Positions 23,923 to 33,569 are shown, counted from the stretch's first letter. The stretch is DNA of 64,000 nucleotides from Elusimicrobiota bacterium (GCA_027451985.1 DAIDHS010000002.1:27231-91230); one strand, 5' to 3'. The notes: generated from the sequence alone by a model not told the origin. Program-made: numbers and translations.

Positions 23923-25047
23923 CTAAACGTGTAGACCGATGCGTTTGGGGTCGAGAATGATGAGGGTGCGCCGGCTTTCCCCCTCGCTTTGCAGGTGGAT
24001 GGCCTTGACGTGGCAGCTCTCGCCGCGAAAGACGGTGTCGCCCTCCACGATGCGGTTGGGCTGCTCCAAGGCGGCTCCCACCATGCGGAGCACCTCCTGC
24101 TGCTGCGTGTCGATGACGTCCAAGAGGTGCAGGCGGCCGGGCCCGGCCGGGGAGACGTTCGGGATGGGGAAATTGGTGAAAAGCACGGCGTTGTCCTCGT
24201 CCACAACGATGGCGCGACTGTCCTTGGAAATGACCGCCGTCAGTATGGCTTGCCACCAATGGTTTTCCGCCTCGGCGCGCCGTTTGTCGCGGACCGAGCT
24301 CTGCGCGAGTTCGGTCTTGACCTTGGACAGGAACAAGCCCAGGGCCGCAGCCACCTCGCCGATCTCGTCCTGGCGGGGCGGGAACTTGACCTCCAAGGCC
24401 CGAAAAGAGATCGATTCGACGCCGTCGCGCAGATCCTGAAGCGGAGAGATGATGAAATGGTGGAGGAAAAAATAGAGGCAGAATCCAAGCACGGCCATGA
24501 CCACCAGGGCCACGGCCGCGTACTTGCGCATATCCGCGGAAATGACGTCGAAAGCGCCTTTTTGATCGACCTGCATGTCCAGCACGCCCAAAACCTCGCC
24601 GTTTGAAGAGAGCGGAATCGCGATGTCGAGCAGCGTGGAGTCCGGAACCGGGATCTGCACCGGCTCCTTGGCGACCAAAGCCTCCTGAATGGCGTCCGTG
24701 GGCAGGGACACCTGCTTGGTGAAGTCCCCCCAGGTCATGGCGATCTTGGTCGCGTCCGTGTACCAGCGCACTTCGCCGTACTTGTTGAGATAGAGCAGAT
24801 TCGCGATGCGCTCGTCATGCGCCATCTTGGTGATGACGTCGAGTTCGTTGAAGGAAATCGCCTCCTCGTTGCGCGCTAGGCCCTTGGTCAGGATGGGCGC
24901 GTAGAGGCGCGCCATATCCACCGTGTCCTGGACGAGCTTCTGCTTGAAAACCTGCTGGAAAAGGCCGTAGGCCACGAAGCCGCCCAGAATGGCGGCGTAA
25001 AGGCTGATGCCGGAAAACCACAGAATCCACTTGACGGTCAGGCGCAT
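23923..25047 (-). CDS. HAMP/PAS-type membrane sensor without kinase domain
   Basis: A 374-residue protein: membrane helices at ~8-30 and ~175-198 enclose a periplasmic sensor, followed by a HAMP domain (~197-250, SPLQDLRDGVESISF ... DEIGEVAAALG), a coiled segment and a PAS-like domain (~262-372; AIVVDEDNAVLFTNFPIPN). There is no histidine kinase, GGDEF or methyl-accepting domain, so any output must go through partner proteins. It is translated 15 bases after the TPR gene of the Tad operon, placing it between pilus and two-component genes. Confidence 0.75.
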   Translation of the reverse strand: MRLTVKWILWFSGISLYAAILGGFVAYGLFQQVFKQKLVQDTVDMARLYAPILTKGLARNEEAISFNELDVITKMAHDERIANLLYLNKYGEVRWYTDATKIAMTWGDFTKQVSLPTDAIQEALVAKEPVQIPVPDSTLLDIAIPLSSNGEVLGVLDMQVDQKGAFDVISADMRKYAAVALVVMAVLGFCLYFFLHHFIISPLQDLRDGVESISFRALEVKFPPRQDEIGEVAAALGLFLSKVKTELAQSSVRDKRRAEAENHWWQAILTAVISKDSRAIVVDEDNAVLFTNFPIPNVSPAGPGRLHLLDVIDTQQQEVLRMVGAALEQPNRIVEGDTVFRGESCHVKAIHLQSEGESRRTLIILDPKRIGLHV

Positions 25048-25062
25048 GGCGCAAACCTGCGG

Positions 25063-26442
25063 CTAAGGCCCGCCGCCAAAGACTTGCTGAACCCGCTCCA
25101 GACCCACCTCGGCGTCCGAGTTGTTCGGATCAAGCTCCTTGGCGACCGAAAACTCCTGGCGCGCTTTCTCGTAATTGCCCTCGTTGTAGTAAATCATGCC
25201 GGAGATATAGTGCTGCTCCGAGGCATGCCTGGCTTCCGCGGAGACTTGTCCCGGCGTCTGCGGCGCCGCCGCGGGCGCGGCTTGCTGCTGCGCCTGTTGC
25301 TGGGCCTGCTGCTGTTGCTCCTGTTCCTGCTTCTGCTTGGCGGCCGCCGCCGCCTCGGCCTTTTTCTGGGCTTCTTCCTTGGCGCGCGCGGCTCTTTCCT
25401 GCGCGGCCTTCTTGGCCTCGGCCTTGGCCTGAGCCGCCTCCCGGATGCCCTCGTGAGCCCTCTCAATAAGCTGCGTGGCGATGGCCGGGTCGTAGCCGTA
25501 ACTTTCCGCCTTCTTCCACTCCGCGATGGCCTCGTCGTAGCGCCCGGCGTCGTAAAGCTGGCGTCCCAGGGAAGCGTGCTGCTGGGCCATCTCCGAGCGC
25601 AATTCCATCATCAGCTTGCGCGCTTTTTCGTCTCCAGGCCCGTACCGCAGGACCTCGTCAATCTTCTTCAAAGCCTCTTCGATGTGGCCCTGGCCGTAGA
25701 GCTGCAGGGCGTCCTCAAGCTTCTGGTTGGCCTCCTGCTCGCGCAGCCGGGATTCCGCCTGGGCGATGTCGGCGACCAATCCAGGATAGTCGGACTTAAG
25801 GACCAAGGCGGCGTACCACTGGTTCAAGGCGTCCTGCAGGCGGCGCTGACGGTAGGCCTCCTCTCCCCGAAGGAAATGCTGCCTAGCCAAATCTTCCCTC
25901 ACCCGATCGAGCCAGTACCGGGCCTTAAAATTCCAGGGAGAGAGTTTCGTCGCCGCGCTCCACTGCTCTTCCGCCTCGGTGAGCCGCCCCTGCCGGTAGA
26001 GCTCCATTCCCTGCTCGAACTTATCTTCCACGAGCTGATGCTGGGAATAAAGCGGCCTGGAACTGCCGTTGAGCTCCGTCGCGGCCTTCTGCAGCATGAA
26101 GGCGTCGCTGTAATAAGGATCGATGGAGAGAATCTCGCCCGTGAGGGATTTGGCCCCGTTATAGTCGCCCTTCCGGTACAAATCGTAGGCGTTCTGATAG
26201 ACGATGTGCAGGGCGCTTTGGGTGATGCGATCCTCCTCCAGCTTGACGGTCTGAAGGTAATCCTTTTTCTCGGCGTCTGAGCTAATCGTCCCCAGCTGGG
26301 TCTTCGACAAATCCAGAAACAAGCTTCCCAAATCATGGGAGTCACCCTTCACGCTCTGAGCCCGAACGCCGCGCCGCGAAGCGGCCGCCGCGAACGCCGC
26401 CGCGGCGCACACGACGGCCAGACGACGCATCCGCGCGCGCAT
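25063..26442 (-). CDS. TPR-repeat protein of the Tad operon (TadD-like position)
   Basis: A 459-residue exported protein with a signal peptide (two Met starts four codons apart) and at least six tetratricopeptide-type repeats (for example NAYDLYRKGDYNGAKSLTGE, GMELYRQGRLTEAEEQWSAA, ALQLYGQGHIEEALKKIDEV, MIYYNEGNYEKARQEFSVA). A Lys/Glu/Ala/Gln-rich coiled stretch with a run of Gln lies at ~330-400. In Tad systems the TPR lipoprotein TadD helps build the secretin; this protein occupies a similar place but lacks a lipobox, so the role is inferred. The gene overlaps the TadC gene by one base. Confidence 0.7.
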   Translation of the reverse strand: MRARMRRLAVVCAAAAFAAAASRRGVRAQSVKGDSHDLGSLFLDLSKTQLGTISSDAEKKDYLQTVKLEEDRITQSALHIVYQNAYDLYRKGDYNGAKSLTGEILSIDPYYSDAFMLQKAATELNGSSRPLYSQHQLVEDKFEQGMELYRQGRLTEAEEQWSAATKLSPWNFKARYWLDRVREDLARQHFLRGEEAYRQRRLQDALNQWYAALVLKSDYPGLVADIAQAESRLREQEANQKLEDALQLYGQGHIEEALKKIDEVLRYGPGDEKARKLMMELRSEMAQQHASLGRQLYDAGRYDEAIAEWKKAESYGYDPAIATQLIERAHEGIREAAQAKAEAKKAAQERAARAKEEAQKKAEAAAAAKQKQEQEQQQQAQQQAQQQAAPAAAPQTPGQVSAEARHASEQHYISGMIYYNEGNYEKARQEFSVAKELDPNNSDAEVGLERVQQVFGGGP

Positions 26443-27341
26443 CAGAAACCCAGGCCTCCGCTGATGAGAGACTTGATCATGGGCGAGAGCATCATGATAA
26501 ACACCGTCGGGAATATGAAAATGATGAGCGGGATCAGCATTTTGGTTGAGGCTTGCGCGGCCAGCTTCTCGGCCCGCGAAAGGCGCCGGAAGCGCATGTC
26601 GGCGGCGTAGTTGCGCAGCAAGTCGACCAGGCTCGTGCCCAACTCGTCCGACTGGATGATGAGGCTCACGAAGGAGCGGATTTCCTGGATGCCAGTGCGC
26701 CGCGCGAAGCGCGTCAGGGCGTCGCGCCGCGAGTAGCCCAGTGAGACTTCGTCCAGCATGGTGCCGATTTCAGTCTCCAGCGGCCCTCTCTTGGCCGAAC
26801 TCTTGATGATGCGGTCGAATGCCGTCAAATAGTCGAGGCCTGCTTCCAGTGTCAGCGCGGCTAGGTCCACCAGAGGCGGAAAGTCTCCCAGGATTTGGGA
26901 CTGTCGCTCCCGAATTTTCCGGTTGATGAAGACGTCCGGGAAAAGAAATCCGATGCCAACAAGCACGATGGTAATCACGACGGAACTCGTCCCGAACCAC
27001 GCCGCCGCGCCGAAGGCGAGCGCGCAGAGCTCCTTCAAGTGGAGGATGTTGAGCGCGGAGGGCTTCTTGGGCCGGCCCAATAGCTGGTGCATCTCCTCGA
27101 GCTTCGACTCCAGGCCCGGGATCTTGATGAGCAAATAGTCCAGCCGGTCGACGATGGAGCCCTTGGGATTGATCCGCCCAAAGACCGTGGAGACGTTGAT
27201 GTCTTTTTTCGTCAGCTGGGTCAAGTCCGTGGCGGCGGCGTCCGGCTCGGGGCTGAGCCAGTTGCGCAGGGCCGTGAAGAACCCCCAGGCGCTCAAGGCC
27301 GCCAGCAACGTCAGGAAGTAGCGCATCCAGGAGCCGCTCAT
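26442..27341 (-). CDS. tadC: Tad pilus inner-membrane platform protein TadC
   Basis: A 299-residue integral membrane protein of the type II secretion F family: an N-terminal helix, a ~70-residue cytoplasmic domain, two central helices (LCALAFGAAAWFG, VVITIVLVGIGFLFP), then the F domain (FPPLVDLAALTLEAGLDYLTAF) and C-terminal helices (MLIPLIIFIFPTVFIMMLSP). With TadB it forms the platform that the TadA ATPase drives. Its start overlaps the TadB stop by four bases (ATGA). Confidence 0.9.
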   Translation of the reverse strand: MSGSWMRYFLTLLAALSAWGFFTALRNWLSPEPDAAATDLTQLTKKDINVSTVFGRINPKGSIVDRLDYLLIKIPGLESKLEEMHQLLGRPKKPSALNILHLKELCALAFGAAAWFGTSSVVITIVLVGIGFLFPDVFINRKIRERQSQILGDFPPLVDLAALTLEAGLDYLTAFDRIIKSSAKRGPLETEIGTMLDEVSLGYSRRDALTRFARRTGIQEIRSFVSLIIQSDELGTSLVDLLRNYAADMRFRRLSRAEKLAAQASTKMLIPLIIFIFPTVFIMMLSPMIKSLISGGLGF

Positions 27342-28951
27342 ATCTTGATGTCTCCCAGGCTGTTGATGATCTTCATGCCGATGCCGATCCAGACCGTGCA
27401 GAAAAGCAGGATGCCCACGCCCAAAGGCCTGAAATAGAAGCTCTCCATAGGCCCGGGCTGGAACAAGAACATGATGATGAGCATGACCCAGGGCATGATA
27501 CCCACGATGATGCCCTGGATGCGCTGCTGAGCGGTCATGGCCGCGGTCTTTTCAACGAGCTTCGACTCCTCGCGGATGATTTCCACGATGCGGTCGAAAA
27601 TCTTGGTCAGGTTCCCTCCGACCGAGCGCTGGATGACCACGGACTTGATGAGATAGGACAAAAGATAGCTCGGCACGCGCTCCTGGATGCCCTCCAAAGC
27701 CTTTTCCAGCGGCGTGCCCAGCTGGTAATTCTTGAGGCAGAGGCCGAACTCCTCGGAGATGGGCGGCTGCATGTCCTTCTGGACCAGCTCCAAGCACTGC
27801 ACCAAATCGATGCCGGACTTAAGCCCGTTGGACATTAAAATAATGGTGTCCATGAGCTGCTTCTCGCACTTGCTTGCCCGGCGGAACCTCAGGTTGCGCA
27901 GAAGCCACCCGGGCAGGGACAAGCCGCCGTAGACGCCGAAACCCGTGAAAATGAGGAAGCCCCAAATATTGAAGGTGAAAAGTCCCACCAAGGCGCCCAG
28001 CGCGATGGGGCCGCCCACCAGATAATTGACTTTGATGACCAGGAACTGGCGCTCGTATTCGCGGGTCCAGTCCTTGGCCTTGGCCTTATAACGCGCGATC
28101 CACTCATCCAGGGACTTCTCGTTTTTCATCCCGAACAAATAGCCCGCCGCGAACATCATCAGGATGCCCAGAATCGAGAGCAGATAGGGAAGGGCGTTGT
28201 TCGCCGGCGCGCGCTTGCCTTCCAAAGCCAAAGCGGAAAACCCGCGCGGCGGCTGGTGCAGGATGTTGTAGGCGTCGTTGCTGAGCGCGGCAATCGCCAT
28301 AACGGCCTGCCGATAGCGCACGAGCTGCGGGGGCAGGGCGGGAACGGCCGCGGTCCGGCCGTTTTTCTCCATCGCCGCCAAATCTACGGCCACGGGAGGG
28401 TTCGGAGCGGAGGCCAAGGAATCGAGCATGGCCCCCATTTCCGAATCGATGAGCCGCAGATCGGCCAAGAGCGGACGGCCGCGGCCCTCCAGGGAATCGT
28501 CCAGGTGGGCGCGGTAGAGTCTGTCGATGGCCATTTCCATGCGCACGTGTTCGTCCGAGTAGTCGCTGATGAGCGCCGTGGGCGCGAGCATTTCACCGCC
28601 ATCAGAAGGCGGAAGCGCCTTGCGCGTCGTCTCGTAAAACGTGTAAAGCACGGCCACCGGTGCCTGCCAAAGGTCCGCCTCGTTGAGGATGCCCTGCGTG
28701 GGATCGTTCCATACCGGATGGTTGAGCATGGCGGAGAGGATGCGGTCGATCCAGGCGGGCGTCTGCAGGGCCGGATCCCTGTTGGCGCTGAAATAGTGGT
28801 AGAACTCCTGCATGTGCAGCTCGGCGCCGTTTTGTTGGCCGACCAAGTACTTGATGTCTTTACGGCTAAAAACCTCCTGAGCCGCGCACAAAGCCGGAGC
28901 TAGCGCAAGCGCGGCTAGGACGGCGCCCAACTTCAAGAACCGCGGCCTCAC
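27338..28951 (-). CDS. tadB: TadB platform protein with an extra N-terminal exported domain
   Basis: The start is the GTG at 28951: it overlaps the TGA of the TadA gene (GTGA), and it opens with a signal-like sequence ([20 protein letters not shown]). Longer upstream reading is antisense-like and not plausible. The 537-residue protein has ~170 exported residues (~28-195, YFSANRDP and SDYSDEHVRMEMAIDRLYRAH), then a membrane helix, a cytoplasmic domain and the usual TadB core with the F domain (ISEEFGLCLKNYQLGTPLEKAL) and C-terminal helices. TadB normally has about 300-330 residues, so the N-terminal domain is additional and unidentified. Confidence 0.85.
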   Translation of the reverse strand: MRPRFLKLGAVLAALALAPALCAAQEVFSRKDIKYLVGQQNGAELHMQEFYHYFSANRDPALQTPAWIDRILSAMLNHPVWNDPTQGILNEADLWQAPVAVLYTFYETTRKALPPSDGGEMLAPTALISDYSDEHVRMEMAIDRLYRAHLDDSLEGRGRPLLADLRLIDSEMGAMLDSLASAPNPPVAVDLAAMEKNGRTAAVPALPPQLVRYRQAVMAIAALSNDAYNILHQPPRGFSALALEGKRAPANNALPYLLSILGILMMFAAGYLFGMKNEKSLDEWIARYKAKAKDWTREYERQFLVIKVNYLVGGPIALGALVGLFTFNIWGFLIFTGFGVYGGLSLPGWLLRNLRFRRASKCEKQLMDTIILMSNGLKSGIDLVQCLELVQKDMQPPISEEFGLCLKNYQLGTPLEKALEGIQERVPSYLLSYLIKSVVIQRSVGGNLTKIFDRIVEIIREESKLVEKTAAMTAQQRIQGIIVGIMPWVMLIIMFLFQPGPMESFYFRPLGVGILLFCTVWIGIGMKIINSLGDIKI

Positions 28952-31233
28952 GTCAGCAGCCCTCCGCCGTGGGGCCCGCTGACGCCCGCCGCGGGCGCGG
29001 TCTTGCCTTGGGCGCCCGGCTTGGCTTCCCGATACACCGAGAGCGGCACCTCCAAGCCTTTGAGCTTGAACTCCTCCTGGAAGGTGGGAATGTAGCCGCA
29101 ACCGGAGAAATAGCCCACGCTCTGCCCCTGCTCGTTGACCGTGGTCTGATGGAATCGGAAGATGTCCCGCATGGTGATCTGCATGCCCTCGCGCCCCGTC
29201 ACCTCGGTGATGTAAGTAACCCGGCGCTTGCCATCCGAGAAGCGGGTCAGCTGGATGAAAATGTTGACGGCGCTCGAAATCATCTCGACCAGCACGGACA
29301 TGGGGAGTTCTGAACCCGCCATCAAGCACATGGCCGAAAGACGCGAAATGGCGTCCGACGGCGAATTGGCGTGGAGCGTGGTGAGGCTGCCTTCGTGGCC
29401 CGTGTTCATGGCCTGAAGCATGTCCAGCGCCTCGCCGCCGCGGCACTCGCCGACCACGATGCGGTCCGGGCGCATGCGCAGGCAATTTTTGACCAAGTCG
29501 CGGATGTTCACCTCGCCCTTGCCCTCGATGTTGGCCGGGCGGCCCTCCAGGCGGACCCAGTGCTGCTTGGCCAAGCGCAGTTCGGCGGTATCCTCCACCG
29601 TGATGATGCGCTCGCCGTCCGGGATGTAGTTGGAGAGCATATTAAGGAAGGTGGTTTTTCCGGTGCCCGTTCCGCCCGAGATAATGACGTTTTTTCTCAA
29701 TAAAACGCATTTTTCCAAAAAATCAATCATGTCCTGATTGCAGGATCCGAAGGAAACGAGCTGGTTGGGCGTGTAGGGCTTGGCGGAAAAACGCCGGATG
29801 GTCAACGTCGGGCCGGAAACCGCCAAAGGCGCGATGATGGCGTTGACACGGGAGCCGTCCTTCAAGCGCGCGTCCACCAGCGGCACGGACTCGTCGATGC
29901 GGCGCCCGACGGGCGCCACGATGCGCTTGATGACTTGAATGACCTGATCATCGTTGCGAAAACGCATGGGCAAAAGAACCAACTGCCCCTGCCGTTCTAT
30001 GTAAATCTTGTCCGCCGCGATGACCATGATTTCGTTTATGCTGGGATCGCGCAACAGAGACTGCAGGGGTCCCAAACCCAGGATTTCGTCGACCAGTTCG
30101 CTGATGAACTGCTCTCTTTGAGCGCGGGAAAGCGGCAGGTTGCGCTCCTTTTGCATGAGCGCTTCGATTATCGAAGCGACCTTGGTTCGGTTCTCCTCGT
30201 TCTGATTCTGATCGTCCGAGATGCGCACATGTTCGGTCTCCATCGCCGCGACCACGCTTTTATGCAGCTTTCCCTTAAGCTCATCCCAGAACGGAGGGAC
30301 GCTCCCAGAGACGGCGGGGACGGACGACGTCTTGGCGGAAGGCTGAGACGTCTCGGCGCCGGAGGCTCCGGCCGGGGTCTTCCACAAAAAATCGGCGGCT
30401 TGGCCGAATTCCGGGCCTGAAATCGCGGAGTCCCAGCTCTTGAGGCCGGGCTGGACCTGAAGCGTTCGGCCCAGGACCAAGCGCAGCTGCTTGACCCACT
30501 CGCTTTGCAGCGATTCGACGACCAGTATTTTCTGGGTGTTGGCGCACTCGGGCAGAAGATCATCCCAAGGCATGTAGGCCAGAACATGCTTGTTCATCGT
30601 GCCGAAAAATCGGTCGACCTCTTTGGGAGAGAGCGCTCCCGGAAGGTTCGCTTGGTTGATGATGATCTCGAAGCGCTCAAGCGGGAAATGAAGATTTTTG
30701 AACTCTCCGAAGAGGGCGTAGGTCGCCTCGAAATGGGAGCGCTGCGGCAGGCAGGTCCAAAACACTATGTCGGCCACGTCGAAAGCGAAGACCTGCATGG
30801 GCAGGTACGGATCGACGTCCAGGAACAAGTCGTACTCCTCGGACAAAGCGCCCAAAATCTTCGCGACGGCCTGCGGCGAGAGCGACATGATTTCCTGGCG
30901 CTTTTTGGCCAGCGGCAGGAGCCCCACGCCCCACTTGGTCATGGGAATGCGTCCGCGCAGAAGCCGGCCCACGCCCCCGCTGGGATTCTCTCCAACGACC
31001 GGGACGAGGCTGGCCAGCGAAGGCGGTTCTAGGGCCATCTGGAAGCTCAAGTCGTCTCGGCAGAGCGGGTCCATGTGCACGATGAGGACCTTGCGGTTCT
31101 GGCTGCCGGCCCAGGCCAGAGCGAGGTTCAGGGCAAGAGTGCTTTTACCCACGCCTTCGCGGGGTCCCGAGAACACCACGACGCGGCTCGCCCCCGCCCT
31201 GGGAACAGCCGCGTTGCCGCCTAATTCTGCCAT
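28948..31233 (-). CDS. fused TadZ-like (MinD/ParA) and TadA (CpaF) ATPase
   Basis: A 761-residue fusion. Residues ~15-270 are a MinD/ParA-type domain with a deviant Walker A ([10 protein letters not shown], 23-32) and a VLIVHMDPL strand, like CpaE/TadZ, which localises the apparatus. A flexible linker follows. Residues ~345-735 are the secretion ATPase: Walker A GGTGTGKT (520-527), Asp box ITVEDTAEL (544-552), Walker [13 protein letters not shown] (591-602) and His box [13 protein letters not shown] (612-624). Most organisms encode these as two proteins. Here one chain could couple pole targeting to pilus motor activity. Confidence 0.93.
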   Translation of the reverse strand: MAELGGNAAVPRAGASRVVVFSGPREGVGKSTLALNLALAWAGSQNRKVLIVHMDPLCRDDLSFQMALEPPSLASLVPVVGENPSGGVGRLLRGRIPMTKWGVGLLPLAKKRQEIMSLSPQAVAKILGALSEEYDLFLDVDPYLPMQVFAFDVADIVFWTCLPQRSHFEATYALFGEFKNLHFPLERFEIIINQANLPGALSPKEVDRFFGTMNKHVLAYMPWDDLLPECANTQKILVVESLQSEWVKQLRLVLGRTLQVQPGLKSWDSAISGPEFGQAADFLWKTPAGASGAETSQPSAKTSSVPAVSGSVPPFWDELKGKLHKSVVAAMETEHVRISDDQNQNEENRTKVASIIEALMQKERNLPLSRAQREQFISELVDEILGLGPLQSLLRDPSINEIMVIAADKIYIERQGQLVLLPMRFRNDDQVIQVIKRIVAPVGRRIDESVPLVDARLKDGSRVNAIIAPLAVSGPTLTIRRFSAKPYTPNQLVSFGSCNQDMIDFLEKCVLLRKNVIISGGTGTGKTTFLNMLSNYIPDGERIITVEDTAELRLAKQHWVRLEGRPANIEGKGEVNIRDLVKNCLRMRPDRIVVGECRGGEALDMLQAMNTGHEGSLTTLHANSPSDAISRLSAMCLMAGSELPMSVLVEMISSAVNIFIQLTRFSDGKRRVTYITEVTGREGMQITMRDIFRFHQTTVNEQGQSVGYFSGCGYIPTFQEEFKLKGLEVPLSVYREAKPGAQGKTAPAAGVSGPHGGGLLT

Positions 31234-31241
31234 TAAAGTCT

Positions 31242-32003
31242 CTACTTCACGATTTTCATGGTGATGAAAAGATAGAGAGAATCCTCCGACTCGGTGATGC
31301 TTTTATGTGTGAAGAGCCACCCCAGAATCGGGATGCTGCCCAGGAAAGGGACGCGGGCGGTGGATGTGCTTTTGATGCTCGACTTCAAGCCCCCAATGAC
31401 GATGGTGTCGCCGCTTTTGACCTCAACGGTCGACTTGATTTCGCGATCGGTGACCGTGGGCACGGAGGTATTGCCCACCTGCACGGTGTGCGAATAGTCC
31501 GGCGTCTTGTTGGTCACGAAAATGGCCGCCACGATGTTGCCTTTTTTGTTCGGATCCAAAATCGGCTTGACGTCGAGCATGGTCAAAACGTCCTTGAATT
31601 CGCTGCCGATGCTCCCGGTCGCTCCAACGACCGGGTAGGGAATCTGCGTGCCTACCTTAAAATCCGCCTGGCTTCCCGCCTGGACCACCACGCTCGGATT
31701 AGAGAGCGTCTGCGCCTTACCCTCGGTCGTCAGCATGGTCAATGACGCTTGAAGCGCGGTTTGCCGGGCGAAATCTCCGATGGTGAAGATGCCCGTCGGA
31801 ATCGCCTTTTCCGCGAAATTAATGCCGCTTTGCAGGGGCGGCCAACTCACGCCGAGTTCATTGTCCACCGATCCGGAAATCTCCACCAGATCCGCTGAAA
31901 TTTCAATAAGCGGCGTCGCATCCGGCTGGGCCTGCGCCCAAAGCCGGACGGGACGCCATAACACCAGCGCCAAAGCCGCCGACGCGATCAGTTGTCGTCT
32001 CAT
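31242..32003 (-). CDS. short secretin of the Tad system (CpaC/RcpA C-domain only)
   Basis: A 253-residue protein with a signal peptide (ALALVLWRPVRLWAQAQ) and then directly the secretin channel domain: ALQASLTMLTTEGKAQTLSNP, TVEVKSGDTIVIGGLKS and VPFLGSIPILGWLF are all hallmark segments. The N0/N1 and BON-like periplasmic domains of typical CpaC/RcpA proteins (about 450-550 residues) are missing. It sits between CpaB and the TadZ-TadA gene, where rcpA belongs, so it is most likely the outer-membrane pore of this pilus. Confidence 0.88.
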   Translation of the reverse strand: MRRQLIASAALALVLWRPVRLWAQAQPDATPLIEISADLVEISGSVDNELGVSWPPLQSGINFAEKAIPTGIFTIGDFARQTALQASLTMLTTEGKAQTLSNPSVVVQAGSQADFKVGTQIPYPVVGATGSIGSEFKDVLTMLDVKPILDPNKKGNIVAAIFVTNKTPDYSHTVQVGNTSVPTVTDREIKSTVEVKSGDTIVIGGLKSSIKSTSTARVPFLGSIPILGWLFTHKSITESEDSLYLFITMKIVK

Positions 32004-32051
32004 GATGTCGCCCTGTTGCCGAAAAGTTCGAACGCCTTAGCCCAACTTACG

Positions 32052-32810
32052 TCAATGCGAAAACAGTTGTCTGAAACTTGCCATCTGCATGGGGTGAAGT
32101 TCCACGTCCCCCTGCCCGCGCAAAATGACCGTCGTGTCCCCTTCCTTGCGCGAAAGCGCCAGGTACTGCGCCTCATCGGGGTTGAGCGCCAGGCCAATGA
32201 CGGCCTTTTGCGCGAGCGCGCTGCTCTGCGCTTGGCCGCCCGACATCTTCTTGAACTGGGCCGCGTTCATACCCTGGCCCATGTTGTCCCCGACCGAAAG
32301 CACCAGGATGTCCTGCAGAATCGTCGCCGTGACCATCTGCTCGCTGCCGTCGGCCATTTTCGCGTTGAAGGTCACCAGCACGTCCACTCGGTCGCCCGGC
32401 TTGATAAGCGGCTCCATTTCCGGATCGATGGGCAAAATGGCGCCGCGGTAGCCCGGAGGAATCTTGACGGACAAGCCCGCGTCGGGAGACATGACGCTCA
32501 GTTCCGACTGAGTAATCTGATCCCCCATGGGAATGCGCACGCGGGTGACTAGATTGTCGATCATCTTCAAATCCGCGGGGCTCTTGACCTCGAACGCGTC
32601 CTGGGCCATGTACTTGCGGGGAATTTCCATGGTGTCGACCATGCTCTCCTGCAGCACCGTCCGCTGCGGGATGTCGTAGCGCGCGACGATGACCTCGGCC
32701 ATGGAGTAGGCGTTGCTCAGCGCCCTCTCCTTGCTGGTCAGCACGATGAAGTAGATGAGCGCCGCGGCCATGGCGATCGCGAACGGAAGCAAGACGTTTT
32801 TCTTATCCAT
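32052..32810 (-). CDS. cpaB: Tad pilus assembly protein CpaB/RcpC
   Basis: A 252-residue protein with an N-terminal membrane helix (LLPFAIAMAAALIYFIVL), then an SAF domain (VIVARYDIPQRTVLQESMV ... IPMGDQITQSEL) and the RcpC-type segment GYRGAILPIDPEMEPLIKPG followed by DRVDVLVTF, as in CpaB. In Tad systems it acts in the periplasm with the secretin. It starts four bases after the TadE stop. Confidence 0.92.
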   Translation of the reverse strand: MDKKNVLLPFAIAMAAALIYFIVLTSKERALSNAYSMAEVIVARYDIPQRTVLQESMVDTMEIPRKYMAQDAFEVKSPADLKMIDNLVTRVRIPMGDQITQSELSVMSPDAGLSVKIPPGYRGAILPIDPEMEPLIKPGDRVDVLVTFNAKMADGSEQMVTATILQDILVLSVGDNMGQGMNAAQFKKMSGGQAQSSALAQKAVIGLALNPDEAQYLALSRKEGDTTVILRGQGDVELHPMQMASFRQLFSH

Positions 32811-32813
32811 AGT

Positions 32814-33290
32814 TTATTGCGGCAATGGCTGCTCGATGGGCATGCGCACGCTCGTGCTGATGGTCCGGTGGCCGCTCCCAATGGGCGTGGCCAGCAGAAT
32901 GCTGCTGATGGGGAAAACCAGCGGGACCTTATAAGTCCCGGTCACCAGAAGATCGTAATTCTGGACGTCGGCTTGGTTGTCCATGAGCGTTGGGATGTCC
33001 TGGGACGCCACGACGGCTCCCTTAATCATCCGGGACATGAACGTCTGCAATGTCGGCGTCACGTCTTCGGGTTGCCCGCCGTCGGGACCCTCGGCGACCA
33101 TGGCGCCGATGCGCGCGCATTCGTACGTCGCGTGGTTAAGCATAATGACCCAGAACGCCAGATACCCCATTTCCATGATGGTGAACACAATGGTCAGGAA
33201 AACCGGGAGAATGAGGAGCACCTCCACCATCGCCTGCCCCCCATCCTCCCTTCCCGGCCCACGCCTGCGCCTTAACGCCACGGTCTTCAT
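32814..33290 (-). CDS. TadE-like pseudopilin
   Basis: A 158-residue protein with the TadE signature: a basic leader, GGQAMVEVLLILPVFLTIVF, and an amphipathic helix (MEMGYLAFWVIMLNHATYECAR). The rest is a small exported domain. The Gly-Gln-X-Met-Val-Glu site is the type processed by the TadV/PilD peptidase. A possible ribosome site (AGGAAC) precedes the ATG. It lies between the Flp pilin and CpaB genes. Confidence 0.85.
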   Translation of the reverse strand: MKTVALRRRRGPGREDGGQAMVEVLLILPVFLTIVFTIMEMGYLAFWVIMLNHATYECARIGAMVAEGPDGGQPEDVTPTLQTFMSRMIKGAVVASQDIPTLMDNQADVQNYDLLVTGTYKVPLVFPISSILLATPIGSGHRTISTSVRMPIEQPLPQ

Positions 33291-33338
33291 TGCGCCGTTC
33301 CTGGCCGCAGGGTCCGCCCCGGGCCACTCGCCGGGAAA

Positions 33339-33569
33339 TCAACCGCCGTTGGGATTGGCGAGATTGCCCGCCGCGCCGCTGATGGACTGCGATATCTGAT
33401 TGAAAAGATTGGGCAGATATTTCTTGATCGCCACGCCGACAATGAGAGCTCCCGCAACGATGACGGACAGCAAAAGCAGGTACTCGACGGTATTCTGCCC
33501 CTTTTTCTCCCGCACTCGGGCCAACACCCGCGCCAGCATCCGCGCCATCCTCAGCTTCATTTCGATCAT
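33339..33569 (-). CDS. flp: Flp-type pilin
   Basis: A 76-residue prepilin with a basic leader and the class IVb Flp motif KGQNTVEYLLLLSVIVAGAL, followed by a short polar end. A strong Shine-Dalgarno AGGAGGAA is placed five bases before the ATG, as expected for a highly expressed pilus subunit. Cleavage would occur after the Gly before QNTVEY. Confidence 0.9.
   Translation of the reverse strand: MIEMKLRMARMLARVLARVREKKGQNTVEYLLLLSVIVAGALIVGVAIKKYLPNLFNQISQSISGAAGNLANPNGG

Noticed and set aside
28952..29485. Upstream in-frame extension of the TadB gene
   Set aside because: It overlaps the TadZ-TadA gene for its full length and has no membrane or signal character; the GTG at 28951 overlapping the upstream stop is the better start.
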